Shown: positions 21,943 to 35,400, counted from the first letter of the stretch. The stretch: DNA of 46,319 bases from Echinococcus granulosus (GCF_000524195.1 NW_020170421.1:621567-667885); one strand, 5' to 3'. Notes: generated from the letters alone by a model not told the origin. Numbers and translations are program-made.

Positions 21943-23434
21943 CTGAAAGATGTGATTTACTTAGGATTCAACATATTTGCTACCTGCAACAACTGAATGG
22001 AAGGCGACGAAATCGAACACTCCCACCACCTGCAGCTTTCTTTCCACCGTAGAGTGTGCTCCACTCAGTGTTTGTGATATAACTGAAAATAATGCCAAGC
22101 AAACGGTGTTACAGCTTATCTGACTGATGTTGCTTCTTGCCCATTCCTCACACACGAAATCAAGATTTGGCAAAACTGTAAGGCCACTTGAACAAAGATG
22201 TTCTATCAATTGCAGTAGAGTAACCTTAATCTAAATTTCACGACAAGAATTTATTTACTTGCTATTATTAAAAAATTCAACCTGTAGCAAAATGTACTCG
22301 TCAATGGTTTACCAAAACCACCGCGGCAAAATGTTTTAATTCACATGCACCCACTTCTTCACTTTCTTTAAAAACCAGTGCAACAAAGCTGCTCAAATGG
22401 TTAAATTCAATATTTTACACCTAAATTAATGGTCGCGAATTGCTATATAGGGGACCTCATGGGAAATTGGGCGCCTAATTTCTCCCAGGAGCCATGGTAA
22501 GGCATTCTACTGTAGCACTCCGAGATTCACTTGAAATCGAAAAAAGACAATACTCGGCCAGTATACATATATTCGACATATAAGGTATTTGGGCTAGTGG
22601 CATGGTCCGAAGGTCAGCCTCCCTGGCATTGTACAATGGCCACGTCAAAAGTGGCTCTTCACCAAAACCGAGGGTTAAACAGCCATCGTGCTACATTACT
22701 ATATGCGGAAAGTTTGTTATTAGTATCCAATCGGGAGTGGAACCTGTTGGAACTCGAAGATTTACGCAATTGGATGTTTACTTAAACAAATACCAGTTTG
22801 CAACACCTCCATCAATATTTAAACGCGTTTCGTAAGTACCCGCTCATCAACAAATTTGCTGATGTAGTAACTTGATAGTTTGTTCAGCTACACACACCCC
22901 TTACTTTTCTGCGCCGCTCTCCAGCTTGGCGGCGCATTCAGAGTGCAATCCCATCGGCATCCCAACCGATCTGTTCCCATCTTGGGCTAGCTTGTGAGGA
23001 ATCCATTAAAGACTTGGAACGCTACAGCAGATGGATCTGTCCACTGTACTGGCCCCGAAGTACACCTTGACAAGCCTTCTCATTCATTTGTTGCTTAACA
23101 ATTACCCACCTGTTTAAATGGTGGAACGTATTACACCGCTTTGCCGGTCCTACTTTTGACATACACGTAATCCCACCTCTTCATACACCAATGAAGCACT
23201 GCACATAACAGGAGGAGGTTCGGAGCCGACAAAAATCATTTCTATTTCAGCAGATTTACGGGACGTGACTAGACCGCGCCTTTCAACATGCACAGCTCAA
23301 CGCATGCACTCGGTCAGCGGAGTCAATGCAACAATTCCTTAAAATAAGAATAAGGACCGATTCAAAAATCAATCCATGCAAACGATAGCCGAATTGATGG
23401 AAAAATCACAGTAACTGGTAATTGCACATTGAAT
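21943..23434. other. Interval between PPIL2 and IDE
   Basis: This must hold the missing first exon(s) and promoter of PPIL2 and the 3' end of IDE. A minus-strand frame (21961-22209) lies directly upstream of the first PPIL2 exon seen, but its translation does not resemble the PPIL2 N terminus, so I do not call it. An R1 repeat copy begins at 22511. Nothing else is recognised. Confidence 0.45.
22511..22710 (+). repeat. R1 dispersed repeat, 5' portion
   Basis: Starts TGTAGCACTCCGAGATT. It keeps the R1 landmarks in order: AATACTCGGCCAGTATAC, GGGCTAGTGGCATGG, GTACAATGGCC, AAAAGTGGCTC, CCGAGGGTTAAAC and CATCGTGCTACATTAC. Similarity fades near 22700. The open frames at 22531-22835 lie within or across it and are not considered genes. 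Confidence 0.7.
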
Positions 23435-26400
23435 TCAGTGAGGCCCTTCCTTCAACGGCTGGGATGATTTTTGCGATCTGCGATCCGTCAGATTACAGGG
23501 CGCAGCCAACGGACGAAGCGGTAGAGTGCGCTTGAATTCTATCGGGTTTGCAATTTCCACACCCTTAAACACAATAAAAAAGTGGTGTGTGAAAATCATC
23601 CTGCATTGGAGGACGCTCTTGCCTTCAAATAAAACGCAAACGATTGCTCTCCGGTATTTCTTAGTTGTGTACAAATTCGAAGGAGGCCCCCAGGGCTCAA
23701 GGCGTTGTGCGTTTTACGAGTCGAGAATGTGAATGCACTGCTGGATTCGAGCAGTTTTTAACCCGATTGCACTAAGCATTACTCAGTTAGCTTTTAAGCG
23801 AAGAATTTTTAATTTGCATTTGTCCAAGGCTTTTATAAAGTCTTACCATGTCTTCTTTCTTTGTCGGTGGTGCGTCTTCAGCGATAACGTAAATGGCCAA
23901 TTTTCTTCGAGCCTCCGATGCTGCCTTGATGTAGGTCTACAAAGCCAACAGAGCGCAGGTGCAAATTTACTACGAACCACTTTCCGGCACAAGGAATTTT
24001 AGCTTGGAACTCACATTATAAAAGGCGAGCACATGATCCTTACTAGTGTTCCTGATTATTTCCGCTTCTCGTTCAACTACACAAAGGAATCGCTCAATTT
24101 TTTAGGGGAATCATCTACACCACCTGTGTGAACGATGGGAGGTGGAAAAACTTACACCGATCGAAGTCATAACGCTGTCTAAAGATCTGGGTCCAATACC
24201 TTGTTGCCTGCTGACTCATTTTTTTGGGCTTTTCGAGCAACAATGCAACCACGGATTCAATGTGCGCGTTAAACTCGCTCGCTGACATGTTTATCAGTAT
24301 CGTCTGGAACAGGAAGATGAGTACACATTAGTTGGGTTGTCGCATCCTTTTTAAAGAGTAAAACTGGACCATGAACCCAGGTTTGGACAGCACTGTTGAT
24401 AAACTTGCCTCCATGCTTGCAACGAACTTCTCGATGTGTTCATCCAATTCTCTGGGATGATACTTCGATTGGATGACTAGGTGGATGCCCTGGAAGGAGT
24501 TAGATATGTGCCAGCCCGCTCGAACTATGTAACCTGTAAATGCAAACAAGTCTTTTTCATCAATGGGAGTCTCGATAGACCAAGTTCTTTTGGACTCGCT
24601 TATTTACTGTTTACATCAACCGGTGCTAGTATTTTGGATACTAAATAGGGACGCAAATGTCGCATTCAACAATAAACCTACTGAAGGACAAACATCTCAT
24701 CGTTACCTTACCTAGCTGTTTCTCAGTACGAAGGTTATTGAATGCAGGTTCACGAATAAGCTGATCGAAGAGGCGATGGATCGCACAATTTTCCGAAGTA
24801 ATAGGAAGGTTCTGGTAGTAGACCAGAATAGCCGAAATCGCGTTACTTCGATTAATTCGCTTGTATATGTGTGAGGGACCTAGATGTGGGAGGAGTACAA
24901 AACAGCCCCATCAAAATCACGATGCTAAATTTACGGTGACGCTCCCTACCAGCGTCACATATATGTGACATCAAGGCTCCCTTAAGTGAACAAACAGGTT
25001 AGCTAAGTTTAAAACGATAAAGACGGTGCAGGATTATGCTCTCGGTAAAAGAGAATTTTGCTTTTTTGAGCAACGGTTGAGCTGGTCACATTACTAGCCT
25101 AGGTGTCCGGGCCATGAAGGTCGAATAACCTCGGAGACAGACCTTGGACGCAAACGTGTTGATTAAACGAGATTTATTGCCCCTGCATTAGTTTCCTACG
25201 ATTTCTAAGTTATAAAATGCCCTTCCAATTGGTTTCCTTGATTCATCTTCAAGAAATGAGGTAATGTCACCTCAAAAAGAGTGTGACAACAAATCGATGA
25301 TTGAAGCAAGGGGAATGGGCTGAAACCACGTGAGAGTGCCTCAAGCAGAAAGTGGAAGGAATACGCCGAAGCAATGGAACTTACAATTCAGCAGTAGCAA
25401 AACAAATATATGACATCTTATTTTGCAAAACCCCTCGCGAATAGTCCCAAAAAAAGCCAAAATAACAAAACACGTAAACAATTAGTGAGTTCAAATGAGT
25501 CTATCTAGGATAACAAGTGGGGTAAGCAAGTTTGCTGAGAAAAAGACAACTCCATCTCACCTAAGCATGTTTTTTGCTCGATAACTAGTGCGTGTTTACA
25601 AGACCTCATCGTTGAAAGTGTAATTACATGGCTAAATCGAACTTGGGAGTAGTTGCTTGCAACTGAAATCGGAAACGAATGTACTACTTCGAAAACAGGT
25701 TCCACTCACACCAATCTGATTTTGCTGTTAAATTGGCAGAGTGAAAAAACATCGAGCGGGCTAGTAATCCTTGGCTCGCATCAAACCGCTTCCTTCCACT
25801 TTACTAACATACAAAACACGAAAAAAAAATGTCAACCGGTTTTTCCTCCTTATCCAGCCACAGTAGTATGACTTGTCAAGTTCAAGACAGCAAGAGGAGT
25901 GTTTAGAGAGATTTAGTCTTCGCCGTAGATTCAACAATCACTGCATCTACAACGGTAGATGAGTGTTTTAGAGATGTAAGGCTAAGTAAGACCTTTAAGG
26001 CGTTAGGACGAGGAGAGAGGGAGAGAAACACATCAGTCAAGGCTAAATGACCTTAGAAGATGTTACCACTCTACCTATCATATAAGGTCATCGTGGGCAT
26101 CTCAGCACACGCCAAGGGCTAATATTTAGCACATGTACGTCCACTTTGTAGTGTTTTTACCAAGGTAGGCTAGGCAAATAGGTGGATGGAAGACGAATAT
26201 TTCAAATGTTTATTTGCCATTGTCAGGCAAGAGAAAGCCTAAAGTTTCCACGATTTAACGTGTACAAAAAGCAGTCTTCTGTCAAAATCTATCACTCCAC
26301 TTGGCTCAACACTTAATCGAAGTATGCGCATTCCATTCGTGATTATTTCCGGTGTGAAGATAAAGGGTTTTGAAAGTTAAGCAGGTACATTCCTTTTTGC

Positions 26401-29400
26401 AGGGAAAGTGTGCAAGTTAACGAGCTCGCAACCAGGATCAGAGGGTAACATCGACCACTACAGTCCATACGTTTTAATGTTCTTGAATGATAGAACTCCT
26501 GTACTAGCGAACTAAGAAAACTCTGACTGACCTCAGGCCATCAACTTTCCACTCATTTAAAACAGTCTAGTTGGGGGACGATCTAGTGCAACCAGTTCTC
26601 ACACATTAGGCGACGAAGAAAACATGTCACACATTTATGACGTCGCAACCAGACAAGGGAATAGTAGTGTCAGATGTGTGGTTCTGGCAACAATTGTGGA
26701 TATATGCCAAAAAAAACCCAAGACAGCTCCTCTTAGCTTTATCAATATTTAGAAGGTAAGTAGGAAATAAGTCGCATTACCTTCAAAATACTATCAGCAT
26801 AGAGGAAATCCTGTGCTCGCAAAACAACTTAACGGCGAAATGAAGAAGTTGTAGCAGAATTACTCTTGCTTGTACTTTGGATTTGACCACCCAATCTACC
26901 TAGACTAATAAATCTACTTCCAGGCTCGTTTGCCTTATAGGAACTTGGATGCTAAAACGTCAAATCTTTCAAGCCAAGAAGAATTAAACTGAAATGATGA
27001 AACTGAGTAGCAATTTCGAGGCCACTTTTAACTAACCCGTGGGAATTTCAACTTCTCGCATCTGCGGTGAGACCATAGCCACGGGTGACCGCCAGTGGAC
27101 ATGCTTCTGGAGGGCGCTAGTCATGGTTTCGTGGATTTTCAAGGCCTCCTGATAGGAAGGGGGAAGAGACGGATTGAAGGTCTGCTGTTTGGCAAAAAAT
27201 GGCGCTAATATCCCTGCACCCAATGACTCACTTCCACGTCCACATTACCGTACACCATCGTCTCGACGAAGACACGACGAAAGAATGAGGGTATGAACTC
27301 CACCAGTTCTTCGTATGTGATTTCTGCAGCAAAAAATTTATAGCAATCTTTGAAAGTAAATCGCCAGTCATAAACCAAAATGAAATGTGGTATTTTACGT
27401 GCAATGAAACGGCTCCTTTTCACATCGTCACTGCATGCGTTTTAATTACATCTAAGTGTATTTCGGAGTAGGAAAATGATGTGAAAATTACTTAGGGTGA
27501 TTAATTACCTGTAATAACGTGTCTAAAAGGGTTAAAGAACGTGTGACTAACTTCCAAAAGCAGTAAACGTGTCAGTGGTATATGAAGAACTACCCATATC
27601 TATCAAATTAACCAGCTACGGAGGGGCCTCACTACGTACCGTTGAGCGCTGCACACCTCTCCTCATGAAGACAGGCACGATCAAATAGAACCGAGGCACA
27701 GTAGCCATCGGCCTGGTCGAGAGGCGAAAAGGACGTGAAGTTCTTCACTTTTAACTCCATTTTCTTCAGCAGAACCGCATAGCGCTCCTCATCTGGCCTC
27801 GTGAATTGCACCAAGCGATTCACAACGTTCTCCACTAATACCGGCATCTTATGACTGTAACCACTGAAATTTAGCTGCAATAGCGGACAAAAGCTTAGCG
27901 CTCAGAATGAGTAGGTCGGATGCATGAGTACCTTGTGACTAGAATCTAAGGTACACCCCATCAAGTAGTCGGAAGGTGTATGAAGTCAATGAAAAGGTTA
28001 TCTTTTTGGGAGTAAATCGCACCCAAATTTCCGTTCAGATTGGGGTTCGGAGTAGACATTCAACGAGAATATGGTTGAGTGTGAACCACGTGGGTCATTT
28101 TCAGTCCCATCCAAGACAATGTCTCCTCTGATTATCCCACGCTACCAGTGCTCCAGCCTTTTAGCACGCTAACAATGGATCCGCCTCCATACTCGTGGGC
28201 GTTGATAGCACCCAGATGCATGACTCATATGGTACGAAATACCAAAGGTAACATTGATGTTATAGAAAAGGCTATAAATAGGGCACTTCGGTCTCTGAAG
28301 CTGCTTTCAGAAATGATGAAACTGTCTGTGACATTCAAGTACTCAACTGAAATAACCTATACAAGTTAATAAAAGGGAAAAAATGATTCCCTAAAATTTC
28401 AAAATTCACACAGGGTAGTTAAAGTCATAAACAATAACAGGATAACGATGTCTTAAAGTACCTGGAGTCTGCGACTTTCCTGATACTAGAAAAATCGTTG
28501 AAGGGCACAGACACATCGACGTAGCATGCTAAGACTTTCAATCTCATGGGTTAAAAACAAAAACAAATTCGTATTCGGTGGTGCATTTTACTCAAATATC
28601 TTGAAATGCAGTGGAGAACGGTAGAAAGCAGATTTCAGAGAGTCAATGAGTGATATCCATACAGGGCTAATTAATCTAAAAAGCTTGATTGGCATAAAAG
28701 AGAGAAATGTTAGCTCTCTTGAGCACATCTTTTGGGAATATGACGTGATTAAATGGTGTTGGGCACGTCAAAAGAGAGGCAGATCACGGAGTTACTGTTG
28801 TTAACTTCGTTAGTGGACTTACTCGCAGCGTGGGTGCACTGGCCACGATGTTGAAGCAGAGGCCCGCGAGGCTGCATTGATAGGAGTCCTCGTTTACACT
28901 GTCGATGAAGAGGTTAATGAACAGCTGCAACAGTAGATCGCGGACCTGATCTTGCGCCCAAAGCGGACTTGAGAAACGCAGTGGTGATAAACAGAAACAT
29001 ATGGAATGTCAAAAGCCACAGCCTCGGGCTTAAATACTCAAAAATTGGGCTCGGTGAACTAAAATTACCACGGTTCTTTTAAAGTAGTACACACATCCTG
29101 ATACTGCAAACGATAATCGGCATAACAGTCACCGAAACTTTTGAAGTTACTGTCATAATTAATTTGCCCTTGAGGCATGAATGGTTTTGCAGTGTGTATC
29201 ACGGTGCCAAATTTCAAAGACACATCGAACTCTTCAATACGTTCTTATTTATTTAAACTGCACACATCCAAGATAGAAAAGCCCCGCTCATTTTCTGAAT
29301 AGCATTTTTAAGTGATAATCTAGTCAATCGAAAGAAATGGGTGCTGTAGCAAGCCAAAAAACTCAAATTAAGCAGCTAACATTGACTGAACGTACGATGA

Positions 29401-32400
29401 TGTGGAATGACGGATTCTAATCAAACGTGAATTTTGCGGCTATTTGGAAATCCCAGCCACCTTTACACTCAAATTCGTTATCACAAAAATGCTCGTCATT
29501 TATTCTTTGCACAAAAAACAACATTGTTCGATAATTATGATGCTAATTTTCGACGCAGACATATTGGAAAGGAAAAATTGAAGGCTTTTTGAAGGATAAT
29601 AAATTATCGTAATTTTAGTCAAATCAACATGCTCTTTAAGCATGTTTGAATGGCTGGGTGTCAGCCGCATAAAGCACCGTTAACCTACCTACCAATAGAA
29701 ACCGGTTATTAGGTATATGAATACAAAATTGCTTCACCTTGATTAAACACCTCCTTTTGTACTTACGCATTACATACAAGCTTATTCAGCATAAGAATCT
29801 TGAATAAACATATGGGCCAATGCAGTCAGCCACCATGACATAGGAAGGGGAGAAATGGACAGGCACGCAGACGAGTTACCTGATAAGGTTGAAGTTGATG
29901 TAACATTTGGGCAACTTGAATTCCTTATCCTGCTTGAACCACAGCCGTGCGCCATCATTCTCCAAGAGGATTCGTGGCCCCGAGGACATGTCCTCCAGGT
30001 CAGGGCAGGATTCGCATTTTAGGCCGAATTCGGTTGGTATGTAGGGGTTGCGTGGTGGCAAATGCAGTTCTGGGCAAAGACCACAATTACGCCAGGCCTA
30101 ACAAGATCAAAGAAATGGAAAGTAAACACTGGAAGAGTCATGCTTTTAAGGAAAGCAAAACTGTGTTCCACAGTCGTTTCATTCTTATTTTTACAGATTA
30201 ATTGCCTACCACTTTGGATAACATTGTTTCACTCGATTTGTTTTAAGGAGTCCGCAAAATACGCATAGGAACCGCATTAAACTCTAAGGAATGGTATAGA
30301 TTGAAAAAGGAAAACAAAGTGGACGCGATTCATGGCATACGTGACCGATTGAACACATCTGGGCTATGCTGACCGATTTGCCTCCCCGACAGATTCGCGT
30401 AGCGAACTCGTCACACACAAGGTGTTCAATCAAACACCACAACTCCATACTGTGTTTCGTCACCTTGCCCGACATTGCTCATCTGCTCCAGGAATGACTC
30501 CTCTTCCCACAATCATCGACCACTGTGGTCAAATACTAACATTGACCCATCCCTCCTCCAGGCTACATTCACCTTCCAAATTAAGGTAGCAATTTGTGGA
30601 CATTAGCAGCAACACTCTCGGCGCCTGGCACTCTGTTTGTTGATGTATCGAGATGTTAACTTGGGTGTGTTGGTTCCACAATTCCAGGACAGCGTCAACT
30701 GTTGATGTCCTAATGGCTGACTTAATGAAGGAAAAGCCCTTTCACCCTAACAACATGTGATGGTGGTGATAGTAATAGTAACAATGCTAAAAGTAGTAAT
30801 GAGAGGTGAATGTCCAAACACAAACAGTGCAAATAGAGCAGCTGGAATGAAGCAACACAAACATTAACTTGCAATCTTGGAGGGACCCCTACTCAATTAC
30901 CCTACCGTTGGTTGGGGTGGAGAGTGAGTACTTCTGCAAACTGTCCCACTTATCTGCCAGTTGTGTGCGGTTTCAAGCCAAGACTTCGGCGGTGTAGTCA
31001 ACAGGCTTTTGATTCATGCTTCTACTTTTCCTGTTTGCATCACGGCTGATGCACTATTCGCTACTAGGGTTACACAGACAAGTCGACCATCACAGCTCAG
31101 AGGTCTCATTGGTGCAACGTGACACCACTTATCAGTCATAAGCCGGCAATGCACACGTCACCCATTTGTGACGTGGTGGCATGGAACTTCGTTAGCGGCA
31201 CCTTCAATTGGTATCATTGTCGGTTTGAACAGTGAATAAAAGAGGTTAATGTGTTTGCTACCAGCGTCGCGTAAATGAGACGATTCGATTTCCTTACTTC
31301 AGACACTATGTCACACATATGTGACGCGTATAATTACAGAAAGGGATTAAAGAAACCGAATATCATATGAGAATATTGGAACATTTGGGTTGGGGTAGCT
31401 GATATTCTTCCTTAACTCGAGTAGCCAACGTGGCGTGTGCAAGATACACGTAATGCATTTAAGAAGGTGAATTGTTATTCAAGGTATTTCGATTGAAAAA
31501 GTACTTACAGGAAGAAGTTAGTCTTAAGGAGAAGCTATCAAAATGCACTCGCCTAAACAGCAAATATATCAGTATAAATTGACTATTCTTCTGCATATTA
31601 TCAAAGCTAGAAGAAATAGAGGAAAATGTTGGTGAGTCACATCAGTACGTAGTAGGCAAGTCATACCTCAATCTTCTCTGGAGGCACTGGTTCGCAACCA
31701 TAGCTAGCTTTGTAAAACTTTTCTGTCTCATTGCAACGATCCGCAACTTTTTGGCTCACAATGATGCACCTGTTGGTGGGAGCAACATTTACAAAAAGTG
31801 GTACGATTTTGAATAGACCAACCAACAATACAGCAACAACCAGCAATACAATATTACGCGTTTCTAGTTTCCTGGACGACCCGCCACATTAGCCACCATT
31901 GGATATACGTGGGTTTATGATGCATTGCTAGTTTGATTAAAGAGATTGGTTGACTTTTAAAGCAACCAGATGAATGCAGGGTGTTCTAAGTCTGAGGTCA
32001 ATTAATGTTTTCGGATACTTTTTTTTAAAAAAAAATATCAATTTTGGGTTGTGGTGGCTGGAGTTGCAGCCTAGGTCATCTACCCAAATAGGAAAAGGGA
32101 ACACCATAAAGCAGGAGAAACATTTACCTAAAATTGTCTGGAATGAGAGCAGAGAGGACTTCTTCAATCAGATCTGGTCGAAATTCCGTAAGTATATAGG
32201 GTACAGTCAGTAGATCTTCCGGCGGATATAACTAAAGTCATATCACAAGGCGATTAGCTTAGCTAACAAGCAAGAAAAATAAAAGAACTGTACATCAGGT
32301 AAACTTACAAACATTCGAGGTGATAGCCTATGAACATACTCGAAGGGATCTTCTTTGCCTTTGAAACGAAAACGCAAGGCCTGTATATTCTAAAAACAAG

Positions 32401-35400
32401 GTGTTTGGGTAAAAAAAAAGTTGACTCATACTAATGCTGTCAAGTTGTGCAAACTCAGCGTCAATAGAACAAGGCAAGCCTTCATACTTTGTTTACATTA
32501 CGATGCATTACGTCAAATGTCCAAAAGTGCGTTTTTAGTGCCTCTCCCACGATACCTATTGTATACTACATCCATTACGTGAATATGAATTAGGGAGCCT
32601 TATACAACAAAAATTGACAGAAAACTTGGTTAAAGAAGTGAATCACATTTCTAAGGAGCATGATAGACAAGGAAAGTTATACTGATTCTCACGTGAGATA
32701 GATAGCCGTCTGACAAGGAAAGGAGCAGTATTTGAGGGTTTACATTTACAGTATTTAGGTCGTAGCAATAAACTCTGCCGGCCCACAGTAAGGTACTTAC
32801 CAATATACAACGTCGGACCACGCAGTTTCGTAAACACTGCATAAGTCTACCCTGAATGTATATTTTTGCCCCACGGAAACTAGTCTGGTGTTAGTGCGAC
32901 GTAGGTGGTGCGTAGTAACATTGATCTTCTTCTCAAAAGAAAACTGACTTAAATCTGTACCCTCCGTCAGAAGCTATTATATGACCGGTGCCGAAGCAGA
33001 GCACAAGCGGTTTAGTACAAAGCGGAAAACTTACCTTCTCCTCCTCAAAAATCCATTGCTGAAACCCTACGTATTTCACCATGTTGAGGTATTGAAAGAC
33101 AAGGGTAATGACTTCATCAACGTTGTCTAAGAGAGATAACAATACAATCTCAAAATAAAACTGTAAGCCACCAAAGCAATTTTTCATTGGTCATGAAGCC
33201 GATTTACTTTCCGACGTCCCTGAGTGGTCAGCAAATTAGCATATAAGTTTATTTGCATAAACTAACATAATAAATAAACTTAATGCCAAAACCTCAAGTC
33301 CCTTGATTCAAAAATTTTAAAATCCACCTTGATTAAATTACAGGCCGAAAGAAGGAAATAGTTTTAACGGAATGAATACTAGTAGCTGTCCGCACCATCA
33401 TAAGAGCGATAACAGATTACCGCAAGAATTCAAGTGAGACTAAAAATGGCGAATACCTAGCCTATTCACTATTACAAATCCAAAAAGCTACAGTAAGGAA
33501 TCTGGCTGGGCAAACAAAACCTCTACGTGCCTACATTTATTAAAGACGCACAAAATTTGCAAATTTTTGGGTAAAGTGGAAATAGAGGAATGCAAGGAAA
33601 GTCAAAACAGGAGGACTTCCTTATCATAAGCTTCGGTATCAGTTAAAATTATGATAAAATCAGATAAAGCTGTGGCCACTTAACTGCAAGTGCGTCACGA
33701 AATCGAATCGTCTTNNNNNNNNNNNNNNNNNNNNNNNNNNNNNNNNNNNNNNNNNNNNNNNNNNNNNNNNNNNNNNNNNNNNNNNNNNNNNNNNNNNNNN
33801 NNNNNNNNNNNNNNGGTGGTGTTTGATTGAACACCTTGTGTGTGACGAGTTCGCTACGCGGATCTGTCTCGGAGGCAAATCGGTTAGCATAGCCCAGATG
33901 TGTTCAATCGGTCACGTTTATGTGACGCTAGCAGCCAACGTGATAGCAAAAGCACCAAATAAACCGACCTATTGTCCTACGATTTCGCAAATAAACACCC
34001 TGCAAGCGGCGCGAGCAGATACGTGGTAAACACTGAACACCCACGAAGTAAGTTTACATAAACAAAGGCTAAATTGGGAGAGACGCACCGAGGCCACTGT
34101 CGGTGAGACTGGCATAGAGGATGACACAAGCGAAGCCAGAACCCGGTCTATAGGTCTCAGTCATCAAATCAGTCGCGAGACTGCGTCGCTTCAATGCACT
34201 CAACAGACTGCCCTCTGATTCATGGCCGAGTAGGTGTGTCAGGTATCTGCAAGGCTGGATGAGGGGAACAAAAATAACACCAATGAAGACCAGGACATCA
34301 TGAGAAGATGCTTGTTATCATTTCCGCTGCTCACGACTTGGCATTCTCACAAAGCCAATGCCTCTGACTCCCTACCATCCTTTTCATCCATATATAAGTC
34401 GCCTCGCGACTTTTATGACTAAAAAACATCTTCAGGTGTAAATGAACAGCAATGGTTGGATGCCAAAAATATTGTAGAATGAATCACACCCAAACTTTTT
34501 TTATTTTAAAAAGGAATTATGCATAGGTGATACTGCGGTAAGCGTGAAAATTAGCAAGCCAGGCTTTTAAAAATGAGGGGAAAAAGGGTGGATATAAATA
34601 GTTTTTAAGCATCGAAAATTTATCAGCAAGAAGAATAAAAGCGGAAATTTAACCATTTGGATTGATATCCAGGCATAATTGAAAGGGGTTTGCTCAATCA
34701 AAGTTAGCAGACCAGATGGACTAAAACTCTGTTAACCCAGGATAAAATACGACGAACGAGTTACTGCGTACATGATAAGTTAGGATGAATAATACCAAGA
34801 GTGCTCATTTACAAGAGCCTCACATTCACGGGTAAACTAAGACCTTTTTCTATCTCATGATTCCTAATTTATCTAAGTATCGCTACCTGTTATTTTACAG
34901 CAAGCTTTATACACCCAAAGGCGGAGGGAACAGTTGAGAAGGTAGTTAGCAGGAATGACGCCTTCAAACACAACTATGGTGGTCATTAACTAATGCCGCC
35001 CCAGTACATTTATCTCGAGCAAATTCATTTAGAGTGCAATGATTTAGCTTCTAAAAAATCTGAACTTTCTGAGATGACATTACATTCTTTAGGAAGCCAC
35101 TTAATGTTATCATCAGCTATTGGCTTTGCAGGAATGTCAACATCGGCAAATACCCTAAGTAGGTTCCCTTATATAGTTAGTAAGTAGGACTAAACCATTT
35201 GTTATCGACTAAATATACTATTACGGCTGGGGAGTCTTGAAAGGGCATAAAGAGGAGATAGTTAAAATATAGACAAAAATTAAACTAGACTTGCCGCCGA
35301 CTTGTAGAATTTGGTATAGTCCTTGATGGGCCAAATAATGCGAAGCTCATGAAAATCTCTGACAGGAACTATATATATTTTTTTCTTAAAAGATAAACAC

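Larger units (their letters stand above)
24880..27036 (-). other. IDE intron (2.2 kb)
   Basis: It separates exon 14 (ending ATT CCC ACG G) from exon 15 (starting GT CCC TCA), phase 1. It contains two of the GTCAC..GTGAC palindromes (24937-24969 and 26626-26642). The open frames around 25.5-25.9 kb overlap on both strands and are not recognised. Confidence 0.7.
30098..31666 (-). other. IDE intron (1.6 kb) containing the minus-strand R2 repeat
   Basis: Phase 0 between AAG ATT GAG and GCC TGG CGT. The R2 element and two GTCAC..GTGAC palindromes (31154-31175, 31310-31325) lie in it. Confidence 0.65.
33127..35290 (-). other. IDE intron interval that should contain one more exon
   Basis: The exon ending at 35291 stops after FYKSAA and the next one found resumes at NVDEVITLVFQY. 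IDE normally has about 60 residues between these points, including a conserved HEGPGS-type stretch. I do not see that stretch in the readable sequence; the assembly gap lies here. A C-terminal-IDE-like frame at 35025-35154 is noted in findings. The plus-strand frame at 34993-35187 is its shadow. Confidence 0.55.

Noticed and set aside
21961..22209. 82-codon minus-strand frame just upstream of the first PPIL2 exon
   Set aside because: The translation does not resemble the PPIL2 N terminus and no junction to the exon at 21942 fits the required phase convincingly.
30284..30475. Two similar peptides encoded at 30284-30475 (minus) and 33823-34029 (plus), suggesting a gene pair
   Set aside because: They arise from the R2 inverted repeat; similarity is at DNA level and stops at the repeat edge, so they are not evidence for a protein.
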